This document shows, piece after piece, positions 35,021 through 47,052 of a stretch of 64,000 nt of DNA. The translations under genes were made by a program, and so were the position numbers. Location of the stretch: the NCBI GenBank assembly GCA_025175895.1, contig JAKLTH010000293.1:1-64000 (forward strand), written 5' to 3'. The DNA comes from Wurfbainia villosa. Lineage: Eukaryota; Streptophyta; Magnoliopsida; Zingiberales; Zingiberaceae. How positions within the stretch are numbered: the stretch's first letter is position 1; every line of letters starts with the position of its first letter. The notes beneath the pieces are model-generated. The model was not told the DNA's origin, did not search any database, and worked only from the letters and a program-made list of their open reading frames with translations.

Positions 35021-36480
35021 CGAACTATCACCGTCCACAGAAAAGGGCCAAAAAAAAAAAAAAAAAAAAAGAGCAAGGATCCCGCTGCAAGCTTCACCGT
35101 TCCGTTACCTTCATGCGACGTGTACGCGGCTGAATGCGTGCTCGCCAATTTGAGTAAATGTGGGAATCGGAGTCAAGAGTCAACTGGTAGGCCCAAATTT
35201 GTTACCCAATAATCAGCCTGGTATCAACGCAGTCATGATCGCGTCGCGTCCCGTCCCCGAGATCTCACGTAAATTTCTAATCACGATTATTATTGTCGAA
35301 ATGGGCAATGCAGTCTGCCCCGGAATTGTAATGGGCCTTCCCCTGCATGCTATGGGTTGTGCTCATGATGGTTCAAAAGCATGTGGACCAGCCCATGCCA
35401 AGTTCGACCCTATGGGCCTATGGGTCAGACAACCAACGGCCAGGGATTAAGTTCGACACCGCTATTGGGCTTGTTTTATATACAAAATTTTAATATTTTA
35501 TTACTTTTTTATTTTTATTTTTTAATAAAATGGGATCAATAGAGTTCAGGCCAATATGGGGACGAGTTGATGGTCCAAACTTGTGGTGAGTCGGTGAATT
35601 TGCGGGATGAATAGTACTGACTATCACTTATTTTTTTATGCTAATCTTTAATTCATAAAGAATATCTATAAGGTATTTTTTAAGAAAATAAACTCCCTTT
35701 TGAGTTAATTGGATAAAATAAATATCCACATTATTTTTTCTTCCTCATTCTATCATTTATTTTCCTTCTACTTTGATACGATTAGAGATAGACCCTCTCA
35801 TACCAAATCATCCGAGGAGAGTCCGTCTGGCTAACATCATCGAGATCCTATAAAATGCAACATATGTTAGAGGGCATCGGTACTCTGATGACACTCCTCC
35901 AATACCTAAGTCATATAAGAGGAAAATAGAGTGGAATACAATGAGAATGAGATGAAGCGACTTGTTTTACGAGTTTTGCATCATCTTTTTTCCATTACAT
36001 GCTTTTCCTCTTTTATAGAATTGACTTCTTACCATAATTAATGAATGTCTCTTCGGAGGCACCTTACCTATACCACCCCATGACATGTTACCACGTCGAT
36101 TCATACCCGAAGTACATGGATACTTCCGTCGGTACCATAGTCATGCCTCAGTAAGGCATGTCACCACATCTGCCCATACCATGCTAGTACTTGACCATAT
36201 CGACCCATACCGTTATTTTTCGACCCCTAACACCTTGAGCCCTAGACTGCTCGATCTCTCGAGTACCTGAGCTCCGCCTGGCTCTAGTTTACCGAGCTCT
36301 CGAGCACCTGAGCTTTGAGTCCCCAAGTTTCTCCTGGGTCCCATGGGCCTCATATCTTCCATACTAGATCATGATTTTTTGCATTTATAGGACCCGTTCT
36401 GATAGTATCACTAGTCACCTCCTGAAATAGTCAAATGATTTCAAATAGTTTGGCATTAGTGTATCTACCCTTATTACTTT
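35021..36480. other. intergenic host DNA
   Basis: A 21-base A run lies at 35050-35070, followed by a GC-moderate stretch to 35450 and very AT-rich DNA at 35465-35780. Positions 35780-36400 contain recurring CATACC and CGACCC phrases that look like an old, unclassified repeat. No gene was recognised; the short open frames have no family signature. Confidence 0.45.
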
Positions 36481-37015
36481 TTCTTCTTAAGCTGAACACT
36501 CAGGTCAGATTGAGAGTATACGAACTACCTCGGCTAGACGGAGTGAAAAACACCAGGTTGGATTGAAGGCTTACAAAATGTCTCGACTGGCGGAGTGGAA
36601 AACACTCAGGTCTAACTAAGGGATTATTAACTGCCTCAGTTGAGTGGAGTGGAAAACACTCATGTCAGAGTGAGGACTTACAAATTGTCTCGCCTGGGCG
36701 GAGTGAAAACACTCAAGTCAGACCAAGGGCTTACGAACTACCTTGATTGGGCAGAGTGGAAATATTTAGGCTAGCCCAATGGCTTTATGAACTTCCTCGG
36801 TTGGGCCGAGTGGGAAGTACTCAAGTCATATCAAGAACTTATAAACTACCTCATTTGAGAGCATTAGAAAACACTCAGGCGGGACCGATGACTTATAAAC
36901 TGTATCAGTTGGGCGGAGTGAAAACACTCAGGCTGGATTGAGAGGTTACGAATTATCTCGACTGGGTGGATTGAAACCACTCAAGCTAAACCTAGGGCTG
37001 ACTGATGTTGTCATG
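36481..37015. repeat. 54-bp minisatellite
   Basis: About ten units spaced 52-54 bp, marked by AACACTCAGG-like starts at 36549, 36601, 36655, 36708, 36761, 36815, 36869, 36923 and 36975. Each also has TTACGAACTACCTCGGTTGGG- and GGAGTGGAA-like blocks. Divergence between units is considerable. Confidence 0.8.
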
Positions 37016-37199
37016 ACCACAAGCGCACGATTGTCGTTAAGTAAAAAAAATATCAATCCCACAAGGGTTGGTCATATACCGGATGTTGCAAAGAAAGATT
37101 TTCTAAGAAGAATGAATGATTAAATAATGATTGGGCCAAAAGGGAATCGAACGAGCAAGAGATGATTAAAGGGCTAGTTAAGGAACAATCTAAGGACTT
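37016..37199. other. short non-coding flank before element C
   Basis: Contains TCAATCCCACAAGGGTTGGTC and a short A run; possibly a retroelement remnant. GACTT at 37195-37199 is the left target duplication of element C. Confidence 0.4.
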
Positions 37200-37370
37200 T
37201 GTTGGGAATGGATCGTCGCTAGAGGGGGAGGGGAAGGGGGAGGGGGTGAATGGCGCGTACGTTGCGTAGATGGAAATCGATCGCGTGCTTGCTGCAATTA
37301 TATTAGTACGCAGCAGAAATAGAAAATACAATACAAATACTAATACACAAGCACAAATACACCAAGATGT
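37200..37370 (-). repeat. C 3' LTR, left segment
   Basis: Starts TGTTGGGAATGG (plus view). Matches 52077-52240. Interrupted by H; GATGT at 37366-37370 is H's target duplication. Confidence 0.88.
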
Positions 37371-39959
37371 TGTCACGCCCCGAGGGAGTCTCCGCCAGAC
37401 GAAAATCCGGCAGCATCTCCCCTGTACGGGTGACAATACCAATTTTTATACAAGGCCTACACGGCCACTATACATCGGTCAACACGACCGGAATCATACC
37501 ACATCACACGCAGATAATAATAAGGCCTCAGGCCAACAAATCTAGGAAAACATAAGTCTACACTAACTAGACTTACCCCTTCTGCCGTCTGGGCAGGAAT
37601 ACCAACCAAACCAATCAAAATAAAAAAATCCGATCAAAGGTCCCTAAGGACATACCAAAACATCCACAGGTACAAATATCCAACTCCAGTCCTAAACATA
37701 TATTCTAATCCAAATACCCAAAAACCGTAAACACAAATAACAAAATACACTTCCACGACGAGGGGGTTTGGCAGCTGGACTCTCCTGACAGCTCCATCCT
37801 GAAATAGATATAAATCAACGGGGTGAGTTCAAAGAACTCTGCGGATACTAGTCGATATGAATAGTAAGAAATAGCTAACAATACTAATCATGCCAGTACA
37901 GTCTCATATATATGGTAAGCAAGAAATAAATGAAAAAGGACTGTACTCACCTGAGTCTCCTACCCTGATATAGGAGCATGTGCCCTACTATAAGAGAGAA
38001 AGTCATCACCATATAAGAATATGAATCCTGTATGCATGTCAATCATATGCAACATCCAAGGCATCAATACAATAATGCAGCAAACACAATACAAATGCAA
38101 TCCGTGCAAAATGCATGCCGTGCCAATGACATGGTCACCCCTGACGCCAGTCAGCCGCCTCACACGCAATGGTGAAGCCGAGTGGGTAGGGCTATGACAA
38201 CTGTGCACTCTGCCATCATCGCTCTGGTGGCCAGGAGTGGACAGGATCTTTGTCGGAGTACACCTATCCTCCCCCCCAAACATAGTGGGAGCTAAGCTCT
38301 CATCTCCGTGTCATAGGCCGAGGAGGGATCCTGCCCGCTTCTACGCTGCCGCTCGCTACCCATGGCGGTCCAATGGTGAGAGCAATCGCACACACCCTCG
38401 ATGTACCACTAACCCATGAGTGGCGGTGTATGCGAGCCATGTAACTAGTGTGGGCTCAACAATAATGGAACCCCGTCCAGCCAGCATGCAATCATGCAAG
38501 ATGGTGCATGATACTAAAGCATGTAAATCCAACTACAAATATCCATCCGAATAATATGCAAAGTCAATAAGTGCATATAACTGATCCAAGCAACCATGAT
38601 CCAATAAAGCGGGAAGATATAATCATACTGATCAAATGCATGTAGCAAGTAGGCACTAAGCATACTAGGCATATAAACATGAAAAGTATTGCATGCTATC
38701 CTAACTAACATATCAACTTGACTATATCTAAAAGATAAGTCAAAGTACCCGCCTGAATATATATCCGTAAGAATGAAACCGTCACGATCGGGACCCGCCG
38801 TGATCAAACCTGCATAAAGCATGACTATAGTCAAGCACAAAAATACAATTCACCGACAAATCGAATAATTTATCGATTTCCTTTATATCCCAATTACCCC
38901 AAATCTCATATCCTCCGAACCATACCGATCAACCGAATAACTCCGGAATCAACCCAAATCGACCAATCAACCAAAACCCCAAGTTCAAATTTCAAATTGA
39001 CTACAACTCCGACTCAACCCTTGTTTTCACAGCCGACACATCCACCCTAACCACACGACACCCTCCAAATCAAACCCTCACAGCCTCTCACAGCCGACAT
39101 TTCCTTGCTGCCCTAATCACTGCCCCTAACCTCACTCACCGATTCTCTTCAATTCCTTCCCTCACAACATCAGTCAACCAATCCACAAAAGAAACCTTAC
39201 CTACTCCGGCGACCACCGCGAGAAGGGCGAGACGGCGACACGCATCCGTGATCGCCTATCTAGTTGGAGTAAAGATGTGAGGTCGACGCAGGCCGACGGC
39301 GGCCGGGCGATCGCCGCAAATTTGGCGGCTTCGGCAAGGTCGGCGACAAGGGCACGATGTTGGTTGCCGTGCACGGCTGCCTGACCTAGCCCGTCGCTGG
39401 GGCTCTGCGAAGGAGGGAACAGGCTCGACGATGGCGGCGCCGGCAGGAGGGTGGCGCGCGGCAGCCAGCGAGCTCGCGTCGGCCAGCGATGCTCGGAGCG
39501 CAAACGAGGGCTGCAGCGGGGAAAGAAAGCTCACCGCCGCGGAGGAAGAGGCGCGCCGACGCGAGGGAGGTCATGCGGCGCGCGGTTGTCCGGCGAAGGG
39601 TCACGACCGCAACGAGGAGGAAAAGGGGCGACGGGTGCGAGGAAGAAACGGTGGCGCGGTTCGATGGCAGACGACGCGAGAAAAGGGAAGGGCTCGCGCG
39701 AAGGGGAAAGAAAATCGGAAAATTAGGAAGATAAAACCTAGATTTATAACCTAGGTTAATTAACCCCATTAACTAGTCTAAACAAGCCCTTTAAAAGTCC
39801 TGCTTTTTCTTATCCCCGTAATTATCTTGTATATGCCCGCTTAAATCCAGAAAATTTTTAGAAAATTCCTAAAATTTCTCCAAAAATCCCAAATATTTCG
39901 GGATTATTTTCCTAAATTTTGGCCATAAAATTTTATATTTAAAATTTTGATATTTAACA
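37371..39959 (-). repeat. H 3' LTR
   Basis: 2589 bp, homologous along its length to 44451-47047. The region 39190-39720 is GC-rich with long open shadows in several frames, but no conserved protein was recognised in them. Confidence 0.92.
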
Positions 39960-39973
39960 TTCTCCCCACTAAT
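39960..39973 (-). other. polypurine tract of H
   Basis: Minus strand ATTAGTGGGGAGAA, directly before the LTR start TGTTAAATATC. Confidence 0.82.
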
Positions 39974-41789
39974 AAAAATTTGGTCCCCAAATTTCCTATC
40001 AGATATTAGTACGAGATGTCCCAACAACCATCTCCGAGCATCCGAGACAAGTCACACCTCAAGTGACTAAGTGGGGTTACTGATATCCCTTAACATCAAA
40101 TCACACTTACTTCTAGCAGCCCTTCCAAGGTATGAATAGTATCTTCATATCGACCACTTATCATAAGTACCTATCTGTACCCGAGTGGAGCTCTATATCC
40201 GTGACCTGTTAAAGACTTTACCATAATCCTAAGGTAAATCCTGAATCGCTATCACATACGATACTCAAAGATCCTCCATGAACTGGAAATCGCCACAATA
40301 TAACCTATCCAACGATCCTATAACTCATCGTATGGATCTAGAGAAAATGAGCGGACTTAGCTAATCATACTAAGTCCTTTCTGAATTCCAAATAATCTCC
40401 CAACACTGTCCATCATACTATGCTTTCACGTCCATCTCGGTACAGAACCTTCCTGATTATTTATATACCACCTTTACTAGTTGACACACTGCACAATCAA
40501 CTATGTCCTGCATGTCGTTCCACCATGGAGAACGTTTCAATACTTACTATTTTCCGAATACAATCCGATACATCTGCAACATATAGAACCTATTGCAATC
40601 TTCAGCAATACTTATCAAAATATCATGACCAAGCCTCGTGGCTCTCGGAGTAATGCAAAAGGCACTACTTACGGGCAATGACATGCTACCACGGCCAGAC
40701 TCATAGCCAGTCAAGATGTCAGGTAGCTATCTAGCCACCTACTACATACAAATTCCAATATCACTAATTCCGAACCGGTAGAGCAAGAGTACAACTCTAT
40801 GGTAAATGCTCTCTATCATCACAACAGGAATCTATCTGTTGTTCCCGAATCAATAATAACTCTTCCGAAATTCAAATGCAACTACACAGTAGCTAGCTAA
40901 AACCTCATAAGCATATCTGCTCATCTCTACAAAACAACATAACAACTCCTACTAGGTCCACGTCATATATATATACAACCCATCTCGTAGTTCCTCATTT
41001 GGCGTAACCATGGATAGGATCGTCAATCAACTAAAACGAAACGCTCCATTCTCAAACATTGCATCCATCGCATACAATTACCCTTCCTTCCACCCAGAAT
41101 GATCAAACAACTCCGTGTAAAAGTCAACCATCGTCGAGCCACGAAACTAGTTTCACAAGCTTGGACTAAATAAATTCCATTACTGTAGTACCACTAGAGC
41201 ATCCTATCCATATCTATGGTAATAATAAATCAAATCAATACCAGAAAATCATCACCTACGGTGGCCGAGTGCTCAACTCCAACTGCCACCATCATAAATG
41301 ATCCAATCGTGTCCAGAATACACGATTTCCTAAATCCCTGGACGACTAAGTCGTCATAAGTCAAACAAGATAATCAAACCTCATACCAAGTATGAAATTG
41401 TCATCACTATACACCTGCATCCTCTTTACTCTAGGCTGATGATATATCAATCATCCCTATAACTTTGATAATTGTATGACACCCTGTCACTACAATATCA
41501 ACACACCAATCATAAATCAATCCTAGAGTATATATAGGTATCCTATAGCTGATCTAAATAGATCATATATATCCACAATGAAGGATATTCATTTCCTTCT
41601 ACCACTACCACATTCCATCATCGAAAATCGTTGTATAACCTCAAAGGTCCATCTCTCTTTTAACCAAGAGTTCCGGATCTTCTCTGGAAGAAATACTGGG
41701 ACAGATAAATATCCCATACAACACCTCCTATAATAAGATAAAACGATCTTTCATCGTCTTGACAAGTGTAGGCATATACGCCTAATCCA
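39974..41789 (-). other. H interior, non-coding
   Basis: No conserved domain seen on either strand; the longest open stretches are about 75 codons and lack family motifs. Probably decayed gypsy 3' and gag-pol DNA. Confidence 0.55.
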
Positions 41790-42176
41790 TAACCAAATCA
41801 CTATTAGTATGGACTGATATTCTCCGAGGGTTTACTCCTTGTCCTCCTAATGGGTGGCTAGCGGGTCTAACCCTAGCCTCCTAATTCGACATCGATCGCA
41901 CCTCTAAAGAATCCAGTACCTCAAATCATCATTTGATTCCTCAAGGTCAATATGTTATCGACCTCGTCCCCGACCATGAGTAGGGACAATTTCACTAAGT
42001 CAATAGTTTTCCTAGCCACAAAAGTACCGTAACTACTAAAGACAATACTTTTCCTATAGCTCAGAGATATCCTTCAGCTTGCTTGGTCTCAAAACACGAG
42101 AACTCCCAAAATCCAAGGAAAAGAAAATCCTCGATACACCAAAACTCACAAACCAAAAACCAAAAACCAATAAAAT
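41790..42176 (-). pseudogene. gypsy gag-start relic inside H
   Basis: Minus-strand phrases around AGCCACCCATTAGGAGGACAAGG and GAGAATATCAGTCC match G1 at about 22800-22870, the start of the gypsy gag region. Frames are broken. Confidence 0.5.
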
Positions 42177-44300
42177 TGTCACGTCCTGGGGGCATATCCG
42201 TCATCCAAATGACAAGGGAGCCCCTTAGTGACAATATCCAGAATCCATGGACCAAATCTGGTAAAAACCTCGAAATAATTATAGAAATATAAGTATTTCA
42301 ATAACTGCATGCATGCACGACTAAACATATATCAATCAAAGTAAAATAGTTTTATGACCCCAAATCCAATTGCGACAAAATCCAAAGTGCACAATCAAAA
42401 TGCAACACCGATCAAGTAAACAAAGCGGCATCCCGACGATGCAGGGAGACAAGCACGGCAAGGAACTCTCTGAGCGACACCAAGGTAGGTCAATATGACA
42501 CGTCCTCCATCAGTTAACCTAGAGGATAAATGAGGAGGGGATAAGTACAACCACTCTGTGAATGTATAGACAATAGTGCATAATCATAATGCACTTACTG
42601 GAAGTCACAGGGAACAAGCTAGAGTAAACCCCTCGTAGTACCAATATCGATGCGCAGCTATCACGTCGGCGATATCAAATATACCGCATACATAACCACC
42701 GCAACAAGCAATGCTCATCCGATACCACGATAAAGTCTCGTGGCTCTCGCACAAAAGGAAACTATCTATGAGCTACCTCGAGCGTAACCCATGGGACAAT
42801 CAATAGCACGGTCTCTATATGCTACCACGAATGAGACTCGTGGATAGACAGGCTGTATATAAATATCTAATTATCGACTGCAGACATTAGCATACTATCA
42901 CCAATAGGTCGCGTGAGCAGTCGATCATCCTAGGTTGTTAAACCTCGGGTTATCCAATACATCCAGTATAAAACGACCATTGACGTCGACAAAGATCATC
43001 GATCTATAATTAAGCCCGTTGAGGCGGTCAAGTGAGGGTTTCAACACCTCTAATACCAAATGTTTACCAAAGTCGGTAAAAAAAATCATTGACTTATAAA
43101 TAAATAAGTCGAGATGGTTAATTCTAGCGTTCCAACCCTTCTAACATGATCGGTTATCAAGGTCGATCAAAATCATAAATCCACTAATAATCACGTCGAG
43201 ACGATTAATCATAGGGTTCGCCCTAACTAACAGGAAATGCCTATCAAGGCCAATAAGGGCAACCCCTCTACTAACAAGCACGGCAAGAGGGTTAAGCCTA
43301 AATTATATCATCCTACCAGTTCAATCATGCATGCCTGACTGCTACCACGAACATATCTCGTGGGTACTTAAGGCAAGTAAAGTAGCTATCTTGCTACAGA
43401 CATCATACGAATCCGATTATCACCAACTCTGAACGAATAACGCAAGAGTATATCTTGCAGTAGGTCATCTCAACCATGCATGAGAGACCACATGTATACA
43501 AAGCACCTACCTATAGAGAGACTCTACTGCAGACTCTCTCTCTCAACCAAGAATGGGAGATATAGTAAGGATTAATCGCATCCTAATCATTCGACCTCCG
43601 ATCACCATATCACAGAAACAGTAAATGGGTAATCACATACCAATATGCACATCCGGTTATTACGCCTAGGGTTCCAACACCTAGGGTTCTACTAATATTG
43701 TTTCATTCCTGAAATCCGCTCCTACAGAATAACCTCCTCTAAGTTATTCTATCTCTACCAGTCTTAATTATGGTATCCACCACAATAACACATAACACGT
43801 TGTCTAATAAACGACAACATAATCCTACTAATGACAATCAATGGCTGAAATTAATTAGGGTATAACTAAAGGGTCATGCCATAACAAAGTCAAGGCAATA
43901 CTAAAATAAAGCATCAGATGCTTATATATACTCTAAACTACATAAGTTATAATCATGTCATCATGCCTTCTACGAATTTATCCATCTTAGTCATATCATT
44001 CAACTAGTCTAATCCCAATACCAGTCCAATCCTAATACTAGTCCAAATAGCTAATCATTCATATCACAATGATAACTAGCTACCTATAGCAGTAATAGCA
44101 ATTTATAACCATATGCTAACCATAACCAGCAACCTAAAAATCTAAACATATATCAAGTTAAAACAATACTAGATAAAACAAGATATCACCGCATAACCAA
44201 ATATAACCAATATAAATATGCACTAAATCTAGAAAATTTTCTAGAATTTATTTACCTGTTAGCCGTCTGAGATGTCCTCAGAATCCCCCATATTGACCTC
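42177..44300 (-). repeat. inverted 3' part of a G-family LTR inside H
   Basis: The inverted sequence matches G1's LTR from about 30560 to its end at 32477, including the hairpin repeats and the end CCCCCAGGACGTGACA at 42177. The first 1.2 kb of the LTR is absent and no second LTR copy is seen. Confidence 0.65.
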
Positions 44301-44430
44301 GTCAATAATACCTCGAATTTCCGAAACATAAAAATCATCGGAAATCCGTACAACTCCGAAAATACCCAGTTAACCTGCCAAACTTGGCGAACTCCATAAA
44401 CCCAAAGACCCTAAGGAACTCGAAAACCTA

Positions 44431-44443
44431 CGCTCTGATACCA
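44431..44443 (-). other. primer-binding site of H
   Basis: Minus strand TGGTATCAGAGCG, seven bases inside the 5' LTR end. tRNA-iMet type. Confidence 0.88.
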
Positions 44444-44450
44444 AATAAAT

Positions 44451-47047
44451 TGTCACGCCCCGAGGGAGTCTCCCGAGAAAAATCCGGCAAAGATCTCCCA
44501 GACGGTGACAATACCAATTTTTATACAAGGCCTACGGCCACTATACATCGGTCAACACGACCTGTATCATACCACATCACACGCAGATAATAATTAGGCC
44601 TCAGGCCAACAAATCTAGGAAAACATAAGTCTACACTAACTAGACTTACCCTTCTCGCCATCAAGCAGGAATACCAACCAAACCAATCAAAATAAAAATC
44701 CGATCAAAGGTCCCTAAGGACATACCAAAACATCCACAGGTACAAATATCCAACTCCAGTCCTAAACATATATTCTAATCCAAATACCCAAAAACCGTAA
44801 ACACAAATAACAAAATACACTTCCACGACGAGGGGGTTGGCGGCTGGACTCTCCCGACTCCATCACGAAATAGATATAATCAATCAGCGGGGTGAGTTCA
44901 AAGAACTCTGCGGATACTAGTCGATATGAATAGTAAGAAATAGCTAACAATACTAATCATGCAGTCTGATCTCATATATATGGTAAGCAAGAAATAAATG
45001 CAAAAGGACTGTACTCACCTGAGTCTCCTACCCTGATATAGGAGCATGTGCCCTACTATAAGAGATAAAGTCATCACCATATAAGAATATGAATCCTGTA
45101 TGCATGTCAATCATATGCAACATCCAAGGCATCAATACAATAATGCAGCAAACACAATACAAATGCAATCCGTGCAAAATGCATGTGCAGTGCAATGACA
45201 TGGTCACCCACGGCCTTGATCGGCCGCCTCACGCGATGGTGAAGCCGAGTGGGTAGGGATATGACAACTGTGCACTCTGCCATCACTGCTCCTGAGTGAC
45301 CGAGTGGACAGGATGCTGTCGGAGTACACCTATCCTCCTGCCCCAAACATAGTGGGGGAGCTAAGCTCTCATCTCCCGGTGTCATAGACCAGAGGAGGGA
45401 TCCTGCCGCTACCACGGCGCCTGTCGCTACCCATGAGCGGTCGGCGAACTGACGAGAGCAGCGCACACACCTCGATGTACCACTAACCCATGAGTGGCAG
45501 TGTGTGCAGGCCATGTAACTAGCTGCGGGCTCAACAATAATGGAACCCCGTCCAGCCAGCATGCAATCATGCAAGATGGTGCATGATACTAAAGCATGTA
45601 AATCCAACTACAAATATCCATCCGAATAATATGCAAAGTCAATAAGTGCATATAACTGATCCAAGCAACCATGATCCAATAAAACAGGGAAGATATAATC
45701 ATATCGATCAAATGCATGTAGCAAGTAGGCACTAAGCATACTAGGCATATAAACATGAAAAGTATTGCATGCTATCCTAACTAATATATCAACTTGACTA
45801 TATCTAAAAGATAAGTCAAAGTACTACTTGAATATATATCCGAAGAATGAAACCGTCACGATCGGGACTCGCCTCGTGGATCAAACTCCTGCATAAAGCA
45901 TGACTATAGTCAAGCACAAAAATACAATTCACCGACAAATCGAATAATTTATCGATTTCCTTTATATCCCAATTACCCCAAATCTCATATCCTCCGAACC
46001 ATACCGATCAACCGAATAACTCCGGAATCAACCCAAATCGACCAATCAACCAAAACCCCAAGTTCAAATTTCAAATTGACCACAACTCCGACTCAACCCT
46101 TGTTTTCACAAATTGACACATCCACCCTAACCACACGACACCCTCCAAATCAAACCCTCACACCTCTCACATTTCCTTGTCGCCTAATCACGCCTAACCT
46201 CACTCACCGAGTCTCTTCAATACCTTCCCTCACAACCTCACTCAACCAATCCCCAAAAGAAACCTTACCTACTCCGGCGACCACCGGCGAGAAGGGCAGA
46301 GACGGCGACACGCACAGTCTGCATCGCCTATCTAGTTAGAGTAAAGATGTCGAGGTCGACGGGAGCCGACGGCGCCGGCCGGCGATCGCCGCATCGCGCG
46401 GCGTCGGCAAGGTGGGCGGAAGGGCACGATGGTTGGTTGGCCGTCGCTGCCACGACGACTACCAGCGTCCGCGCGTGGGGGCTCGGGCGAAGGGAACGTA
46501 AGGCTCGACGACCGTGGCGGCGACCGCAGGAGAGGTGGCGTCTTGCCGCGGCGAGCTCGCGTCGGCGGCGCGACGCGGAGCGCAAACGAGGGCGCATGCG
46601 GGAAAGAAAGCTCACCGCCGGAGGAAGAGGCGTCGCGACATCGGAGGGAGGTCGGCGGCGGCGGTTGTCGGGCGGCGAAGGGCCGCCGACCGCAACGAGG
46701 AAAAGGGGCGTGCGAGGAAAAGTAGGAAGAAACGGCCGATGGCGACGCGACGAGCGCGAGAAAAGGGGAAGGGCTCGGGCGCGAAGGGGAAAGAAAATCG
46801 GGAAAATTAGGAAGATAAAACCTAGATTTATAACCTAGGTTAATTAACCCCATTAACTAGTCTAAACAAGCCCCTTTAAAAGTCTGTTTTTCTTATCCCC
46901 GTAATTATCTTGTATATGCCCCGTTTAAATCCAGAAAATTTTTAGAAAAATTCCTAAAATTTCTCCAAAAATCCCGAAATATTTCCAGGATTATTTTCCT
47001 AAATTTTGGCCATAAAATTTTATATTTAAAATTTTCAGTATTTAACA
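44451..47047 (-). repeat. H 5' LTR
   Basis: 2597 bp. Ends (minus view) GGCGTGACA at 44451. Differs from the 3' LTR mostly in GC-rich patches (45180-45520, 46320-46790), while AT-rich parts are almost unchanged. Confidence 0.92.
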
Positions 47048-47052
47048 GATGT

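Larger units (their letters stand above)
37371..47047 (-). mobile_element. H: gypsy-type LTR element without coding capacity
   Basis: LTRs of 2.59 kb (37371-39959 and 44451-47047; minus view TGTTAAATATC...GGCGTGACA) flank a 4.5-kb interior. Target duplication GATGT is perfect (37366-37370, 47048-47052). The primer site and polypurine tract are in place. The interior has no frame of meaningful length. It includes an inverted piece of G-family LTR and leader, so H is a chimeric, non-autonomous element. Confidence 0.9.

Noticed and set aside
35050..35070. A21 tract as the tail of a SINE or processed retrocopy
   Set aside because: No SINE-like A/B boxes and no target duplication found around it; it lies just upstream of the PYL TATA box as a simple run.
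34701..35153. Plus-strand open frame of 150 codons opposite PYL exon 1
   Set aside because: Antisense shadow of the GC-rich exon and 5' region; it runs through the A-tract at 35050 and has no family signature.
45107..45607. 166-codon open frame in H's 5' LTR
   Set aside because: Not kept as an equal frame in the partner LTR (37960-38283) and without domain features; treated as chance.
46332..46853. Open frames of 160-170 codons in several frames at 46332-46853 and the matching 39201-39769
   Set aside because: They overlap on both strands, lie in the GC-rich part of H's LTR, are Arg/Ala/Pro-rich from composition, and are not conserved in frame between the two LTR copies.
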